Assembly (NCBI GenBank): GCA_938075155.1 | Contig: CALJGL010000007.1 | Span: 62,001 to 126,000 of the forward strand | Length of the DNA stretch: 64,000 nucleotides | Origin: UBA12191 sp009937185 | Lineage (GTDB): Bacteria; Planctomycetota; UBA8108; UBA1146 | Reading direction: 5' to 3' | Shown: piece after piece, positions 59,486 through 64,000 of the stretch | Position numbering within the stretch: position 1 is the first letter of the stretch | Layout of the letters: the number at the start of each line of letters is the position of its first letter | The notes under the pieces: generated by a model | The model's database searches: none | What the model was told of the DNA's origin: nothing | What the model saw: only the letters and a program-made list of their open reading frames with translations | Program-made: the position numbers and the translations under genes

Positions 59486-60694
59486 ATGTACCTCCTCCAA
59501 GGAAAACGGCAGGTTCCTCTCGGTTACGAAATGAACGCTCACCCGGCCTCAACGGTGGTCGACTTCAACCGAGCGATCGATACGTTCGTGGTCCCCGTCC
59601 GTGACAAGGTTTGTCCTGGTGAGCCCTTTGCGATCGCTCCGCATATCGGACAAGCACTCGCGAGCGAACTTCGTAAAAAAGGAGTCGCAGAATCCGTCGG
59701 AGACCGGTTACGAGATTTGGATCTCCACCCCTATACGGTGAATGCATTTCCACTCAAGGATTTCCACGCCCGACGAGTGAAAGAGCAAGTCTACCTCCCA
59801 TCTTGGGCTCACACTGAGAGGGCTTCCGTCACCTGCCGGATTGCAGATGTATTCATTCGTATGACACCGCAGGCAAAAAATTTAAGCATTTCGACTTTGG
59901 GTGGAGGCTACCGATCCGCAGGGAATACCCCTGCCGATCATCAAAAAATGGCGCTCCAATATCTAAAGGTGGTCACTCACCTGGTTCGCTTAGAACATGA
60001 AACCGGCATCCGCATCACTCTGAATGCGGAACCAGAACCGGATACCACCTTCGAATCTGCTGAGGACGTGATCCATTTTTGGGAGAATCACCTCTTGTCA
60101 GGAATTCCGGAATTGGCCATGGCTCTCGGTTGTAGCCGCAACAAAGCCGACAAAATGCTCCGCCGCCACTGGACCGTAAATCTGGACTCATGTCATTCCT
60201 CTGTCCTCTATCGATCACCTGTTGAAGACTGGAAGCGTTTGGATAAGGCGGGGATTTCCGTCGGAAAAGCACACATCACCAGTGCCATCCGGTGCCCTAA
60301 GCCAGAACAAAACCCCGAGGCATTCGCAGAATTACTGCAACACATCGAGCCTCGTTATCTTCATCAGAGTGCCATCAAAATGAAAGACGGAAGCATCGTA
60401 CGGCTACCCGATCTACCGAAAATCAAAAAGCAGGATCTTTCTTCTGTCGCCGAAGTAAGAACCCACTTCCACGTTCCACTATCGAAAGCACGGCATGGCA
60501 AGCTGCTCACCACACGCGATGATGCGAAAACTCTCTTAAGTGAAGCGCGATCTCGAAAAAAGAACCCGCCTCATATCGCAGTCGAGACCTACACTTGGCC
60601 AGTCCTAACAAAAGGACTCAAGAAGGCGGAGCAACGACAAAAACTGATCGATGGCATCGCAGCCGAACTGCGCTGGGTGAAAAAAACCTACTGA
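59486..60694 (+). CDS. eboE: EboE-family TIM-barrel protein (metabolite traffic protein), solitary
   Basis: A 402-residue protein whose motifs match EboE: LGYEMNAHPAS at the start, PYTVNAFPLKDFHARRVKEQVYLPSW, a DSCHSSVLYRS metal-type segment, YLHQS, HFHVPLSKARHGKLLTTRDD and HIAVETYTWPVL. It resembles xylose-isomerase-like TIM barrels. In the ebo/edb clusters EboE is encoded with EboA-D, and the cluster is implicated in moving small-molecule precursors to the periplasm. Here no eboA, eboB, eboC or eboD is in the window. The ATG at 59486 is favoured because the NAHPAS motif must be included. Confidence 0.88.
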   Translation: MYLLQGKRQVPLGYEMNAHPASTVVDFNRAIDTFVVPVRDKVCPGEPFAIAPHIGQALASELRKKGVAESVGDRLRDLDLHPYTVNAFPLKDFHARRVKEQVYLPSWAHTERASVTCRIADVFIRMTPQAKNLSISTLGGGYRSAGNTPADHQKMALQYLKVVTHLVRLEHETGIRITLNAEPEPDTTFESAEDVIHFWENHLLSGIPELAMALGCSRNKADKMLRRHWTVNLDSCHSSVLYRSPVEDWKRLDKAGISVGKAHITSAIRCPKPEQNPEAFAELLQHIEPRYLHQSAIKMKDGSIVRLPDLPKIKKQDLSSVAEVRTHFHVPLSKARHGKLLTTRDDAKTLLSEARSRKKNPPHIAVETYTWPVLTKGLKKAEQRQKLIDGIAAELRWVKKTY

Positions 60695-60753
60695 ACGTAA
60701 GCTCTATATTCTTTAGCGGAGACCACGAGTGATTCTTTACAGAACAGAAGTTC

Positions 60754-61059
60754 CTATTGACTGCCACGCGTCACACGTGTGGGGCCTTCGAGAATTCCGA
60801 AGTCTTTAGCGGTCACATTACTAAAGTTCGGATTGCCCGCGACTGCGGCGTACACCTCTCCCGCCTTGTAGGCCTCCACCGCCGCTTTGTCTTCAAAGGT
60901 GTAAACACCTCCATAGGTATTACTCGACGGATCAGAGAGCCACACTTTATGGAACAACCCCGGTATCGCTGCAAAGGTTTCTGCTAGCCCATCACAGGCT
61001 TCACTAAACTGATCGTGATCGATTCCATCCAGATTGAAATTGATAACCAAAATGTGCAT
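60754..61059 (-). CDS. YdhR-like small dimeric alpha-beta barrel protein
   Basis: A 101-residue protein of the YdhR/antibiotic biosynthesis monooxygenase-like group: FAAIPGLFHKVWLSDPSSNTYGGVYTFEDKAAVEAYKAG is the central conserved block, as in the ferredoxin-like dimer YdhR. The E. coli protein was named a putative monooxygenase, but no cofactor or activity is certain. It stands alone on the minus strand between eboE (convergent) and the kinase-GNAT fusion, about 107 bases from the latter. Confidence 0.85.
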   Translation of the reverse strand: MHILVINFNLDGIDHDQFSEACDGLAETFAAIPGLFHKVWLSDPSSNTYGGVYTFEDKAAVEAYKAGEVYAAVAGNPNFSNVTAKDFGILEGPTRVTRGSQ

Positions 61060-61166
61060 TGTGACCTCTTCTCAAAAAAGAAATGAAACGACTCTTCGAT
61101 CTCCCGCGAACTCGACTGTGTCTAATTTTTTATTCGCATCACACAAAAACTTAGATTTCACACATC

Positions 61167-63263
61167 CTAAAGAGGCTTCTCCAGCATCACGACAGGCTTA
61201 CCCCTGCCGACATATTGACCGACTTCTCTGAATCCCAGAGATCGGTGAAAAGCGAGGCTGACTTCATTTCGCGGTTCCAAATTAACTTCGCAGACCAATC
61301 GTTTCAAGTTTCGAGAGCGTGCCCAGGCCTCCAAGGTCAGATAGAGAGCTGCTCCAACGCCTTGTTTTCTAGCACGTGCATCCACAGCAATACGATCGAT
61401 GTAACCAAAGTGCTCGAAGCCGTCTTGAAACCACTGAAAGTTGGGGCTGTCGTAATCAGAATTTCGGGTCATCACAACGAGCATTCCAGAAGGGTCATCC
61501 CCCGTATTGGCGACAGGTTCAGACTGCCAAACCCGGTGTGCACTTCCCAGTAATTTCTGAAACGCCGAAACCTCTAAAGATCCGACCTCTGGAGCATTCT
61601 CTTCATTGAGTGCATGTAATCTTGCATACATCTCGTCAGACAATGAAAGATCCCTTTGACGGTCATGCTCAAAAATACATGAGACCTCTAGCGAAGAAAA
61701 CGCCTCTGGTTTCCAACTAAAGAGAACTGCCAACCGGTTCAATACGATTCTCTTTTGATCTTCTTCAAGATGACCTAAGCCACAACACTTCATGATCAGC
61801 TTCCAGCGATCATCGTGTGCCATCTCATCTTGATACAAAGCACTGACTGCAGCGGCATCTTCGAGACGATCATTCAGAGAAATTCGACCTTGATAATGAA
61901 GGCACGCCGAATCCACGGTCGCGATAGTCTTGCCCTCTTTGGTGCCCATGTGCCAGAAGGAGGGTAAGGCATTCAACACCCGTATTCCCTGAAGATGCCA
62001 CTGCTGCAACGCCACGACGACGGGTTTCAGAGTTTCAATGATGGTCGCTGAGTTTCCTTGACGTTCTGGGTTTATCGCGGTTTCGTTATTCATTGAGGGT
62101 TCTTGACCCACATATTTCAGCAGCGATACACCTGCTGGCACAGATTCGACCACATGCTGACTCACGGATGGCCCACGTGTTTCTAATCTCAGCAAGTGTG
62201 CGGTTGCCTGTCGCTGCATCAATGTGGACTCGATGAGGCTTCCTCGCCATGAACGAAATGGAACACCAGCGATTTTATTTTTTGCGGGTAACTTGCAAGA
62301 ACGCACGCGAACTCGCCGAGGAAAAATGGTTTCACTACCTTTAGGATCTCGCCAATACGTTCGAGCGACACCTTTTCGATCACCGACCTTGCAGACAAGA
62401 AGTCTCCGAATCCTCCGTCGACGGCGTCGCATTTCTTTTTTCTCGACGCGTTGTTCGATTCGTTTTTTTCGTTCGGGGATCACCCGCATCCAAGACACCC
62501 CATCTTCAACTTGGACAGGTCCTGTTCCCCAGCCCGTATTGATGCCTAAGTTACGAGCATGGGCAGCCCAACCTTGCAGCATGAATCCCACATCCTGCCC
62601 CGCGCGGATTCCACCTAATGACTGAGCGACTTGGACCAACATCGATTCCTGCCGATGCTCTAATACATTCTCGCAGATGCGGGCATCATGAAGATCGACC
62701 ACCCACAATTGCAGATTTGAAGAATCGGTACCCCGAGCCAAAATATTGCCGGTATGAAGATCTCTCGCCTCCATACCACTGCGAACCAAACGCGCCACGA
62801 GTGCACCCAAGTGCCTCAATATTGCGGCTCTTTCGGGTCCATGAAATTTTTGAATGAAGTTGGGAAACTCCTCGGTATCCAGTAGATATTCGGTAAAAAC
62901 AACATCACCACTGGCTGAAGTTTGCCAACCGACAGGACGTGGAACAGGAACACCCACCCTCTCGGCGTGTCTCAGATGACGCCATTCCATGAAGGCTCTT
63001 CCCCATCCTAACCTTCTTCGCCAACGGGCAGCGGTGTCCTTCTCGCGATGGATTTTCGCAATCAAAGTCGGCCGGGAAGGTGATGGGGGAATCCAGAGCA
63101 CTTTTCGATCTCTGTTTGAATGCAGCAATCGAACGCCCTTGAAAGCTAAGAGTGCATCTGCTTCGGTAGGGATTCCTGCAAGCCAGTCCCCCCTTCGGGA
63201 GACGACCTCACGCTTGCCATTCTCCCGGCTCGTCGCCAGTATCATACGATCCCTTGATGACAC
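61167..63263 (-). CDS. WaaP/Kdo-kinase-like domain plus degenerate second kinase domain plus GNAT
   Basis: A 698-residue cytoplasmic protein. The first kinase-like domain (about 20-230) has a possible nucleotide Lys70 and the catalytic DLHxxN (Asp168, Leu169, His170) in RDLHTGNIL, with metal motif DLH at 190-192 (VVDLHDARI), as in lipopolysaccharide core kinases. A highly basic run (about 265-290) separates it from a second region (about 300-520) with kinase-like layout but no catalytic Asp (VLNALPSFW in place of the loop, VDSACLH in place of DLH). A GNAT acetyltransferase domain (about 545-698) has IDRIAVDARARKQGVGAALY. Substrates are unknown; a cell-envelope sugar target is plausible. Confidence 0.85.
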   Translation of the reverse strand: MSSRDRMILATSRENGKREVVSRRGDWLAGIPTEADALLAFKGVRLLHSNRDRKVLWIPPSPSRPTLIAKIHREKDTAARWRRRLGWGRAFMEWRHLRHAERVGVPVPRPVGWQTSASGDVVFTEYLLDTEEFPNFIQKFHGPERAAILRHLGALVARLVRSGMEARDLHTGNILARGTDSSNLQLWVVDLHDARICENVLEHRQESMLVQVAQSLGGIRAGQDVGFMLQGWAAHARNLGINTGWGTGPVQVEDGVSWMRVIPERKKRIEQRVEKKEMRRRRRRIRRLLVCKVGDRKGVARTYWRDPKGSETIFPRRVRVRSCKLPAKNKIAGVPFRSWRGSLIESTLMQRQATAHLLRLETRGPSVSQHVVESVPAGVSLLKYVGQEPSMNNETAINPERQGNSATIIETLKPVVVALQQWHLQGIRVLNALPSFWHMGTKEGKTIATVDSACLHYQGRISLNDRLEDAAAVSALYQDEMAHDDRWKLIMKCCGLGHLEEDQKRIVLNRLAVLFSWKPEAFSSLEVSCIFEHDRQRDLSLSDEMYARLHALNEENAPEVGSLEVSAFQKLLGSAHRVWQSEPVANTGDDPSGMLVVMTRNSDYDSPNFQWFQDGFEHFGYIDRIAVDARARKQGVGAALYLTLEAWARSRNLKRLVCEVNLEPRNEVSLAFHRSLGFREVGQYVGRGKPVVMLEKPL

Positions 63264-63478
63264 TCCGCCTCTTCCCCATGGAATACATTTCTACCGTTTC
63301 GACAAACACAACTCTCGCACTCAGGTCTCCCACATCATCATCGTACTGCCCATCAGACCCCAAATGAAATCGGCTCGTTTTAAGAATAAAGCCGACGCTG
63401 ACAAGGCTCTACATTTAATTCGTCTAGTGGTTCAGCTCATAAGAGTTTGATATGCTCTATCAAAGTTGGGAGTCCCCC

Positions 63479-64000
63479 ATGGGAATCCCCAGAGACGCAT
63501 CGTACTTCTCTCACCCTGGAGCCTATTTCCGAATGGCAAAACAATCCTTCGATCTGCCCTTTCAGGCGCCCTCTCCTTCACAAGATGACCGAGAAGTGGC
63601 TGTTGTGCTGAAAGTATTGACTCCTGGAGATCCCTCCGAAAATGTCGGAGACGTCGATCCCGTTGGAGAAATCACCGCTTTGGCCGATACCGCAGGGGTT
63701 CAGGTTGTCTCCTCTGTTCTTCAAAAGAGATCCAAGCCTCATACCGCCACGTATGTTGGAAAAGGGAAATTAACAGAACTGAAGGAAGCCGCTGAACTGG
63801 CGAATGCTCAACTCATCATCGTTGACGACCCTATCACTCCAGCTCAGGGCAGAAACATCGAAGAAGTCACTGAGCTTCGAGTTATCGACAGATCAGAACT
63901 GATCATGGATATTTTTGCTCGAAATGCGCGAACGCACCAAGCCAAGATTCAAATCGAACTCGCACAGTTAAAATATTCTCAATCGAGACTGACCCGCATG
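63479..64000 (+). CDS. hflX: HflX-type GTPase, N-terminal part (cut by window edge)
   Basis: The frame runs open to the window end. It contains the HflX N-domain: ALADTAGVQVVSSVLQKRSKPHTATYVGKGKLTELKE, VDDPITPAQGRNIEEVTELRVIDRSELIMDIFARNARTHQAKIQIELAQLKYSQSRL. The GTPase domain lies outside. HflX splits stalled or hibernating ribosomes. ATG 63479 has GGGAG six bases upstream; ATG 63533 (beginning MAKQSFDLP) is an equally possible start, and an ATG at 63452 is also in frame. The preceding 215-base gap shows no certain promoter. Confidence 0.93.
   Translation, partial: MGIPRDASYFSHPGAYFRMAKQSFDLPFQAPSPSQDDREVAVVLKVLTPGDPSENVGDVDPVGEITALADTAGVQVVSSVLQKRSKPHTATYVGKGKLTELKEAAELANAQLIIVDDPITPAQGRNIEEVTELRVIDRSELIMDIFARNARTHQAKIQIELAQLKYSQSRLTRM

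Noticed and set aside
62989..63450. 153-codon plus-strand ORF before hflX
   Set aside because: Largely antisense to the kinase-GNAT gene, low-complexity, no Shine-Dalgarno or motif.
63400..63500. tRNA-like stretch (TCTAGTGGTTCAGC)
   Set aside because: Resembles a D-arm, but no T-arm consensus, anticodon stem or acceptor pairing can be built around it.

Overview
This 64 kb window is bacterial chromosome, most likely from a planctomycete (probably an uncultured marine lineage). The best evidence is a paired Planctomycete-type cytochrome PSCyt1/DUF1549/DUF1553 protein and DUF1501 protein. Several secreted proteins also carry the dockerin-like C-terminal tail with a P-F/Y-P-x-C-G ending, and there is a very large alpha-2-macroglobulin-like protein and a MoxR/DUF58/VWA cluster. 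Genes are dense, with many ATGA, TGATG and TAATG overlaps. No gap exceeds 300 bases. I see no tRNA, rRNA, CRISPR array, insertion sequence or phage gene.

Layout. 1-3700: a TPR protein cut by the window edge, clpC with a textbook terminator, and a small zinc-ribbon membrane protein. 3689-14825 (minus): a tightly packed operon for trans-4-hydroxy-L-proline catabolism. It contains a proline-racemase-family epimerase, a two-subunit FAD dehydrogenase, a DapA-family deaminase and a 2-oxoglutarate-semialdehyde dehydrogenase. It also contains an EamA permease, a BtuF-like binding protein, an unusual fused ATPase-permease of the BtuD/BtuC class, and a GT4 glycosyltransferase. The product, 2-oxoglutarate, is also the product of the isocitrate dehydrogenase encoded just upstream. 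16291-22036: mutM, topA and a secreted serine hydrolase. 22314-24341: an FG-GAP/dockerin-like secreted protein behind a promoter with a 20-bp palindrome.

24481-34975: a tryptophan degradation (kynurenine) locus in two convergent blocks. The plus block holds an SDR with a degenerate active site, an aldehyde dehydrogenase, a RidA-family deaminase and a membrane-anchored protein. The minus block holds 3-hydroxyanthranilate dioxygenase, ACMS decarboxylase, kynureninase, kynurenine 3-monooxygenase, tryptophan 2,3-dioxygenase, a cyclase-type formamidase and a small unknown protein. Together they cover tryptophan to 2-aminomuconate and its deamination; the last steps to central metabolism are not in the window.

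35177-43292: a hypothetical protein, the PSCyt/DUF1501 pair, and two secreted proteins with dockerin-like tails. 43491-45742: a rhodanese-MoeB fusion and an unknown protein. 45988-53970: a 2660-residue thioester-less alpha-2-macroglobulin-like protein with a TPR-plus-beta module at both ends and a structured leader. 53972-58337 (minus): moxR, DUF58, BatA-like VWA protein and ytoQ. 58500-64000: a DUF4097-like lipoprotein, an orphan eboE, a YdhR-like protein, a kinase-pseudokinase-GNAT fusion and the start of hflX.

No single feature can be proved novel from sequence alone. The strongest candidates for undescribed biology are the hydroxyproline operon with its fused importer and glycosyltransferase, the book-ended alpha-2-macroglobulin with its structured leader, the degenerate SDR in the kynurenine locus, and the kinase-pseudokinase-GNAT fusion.
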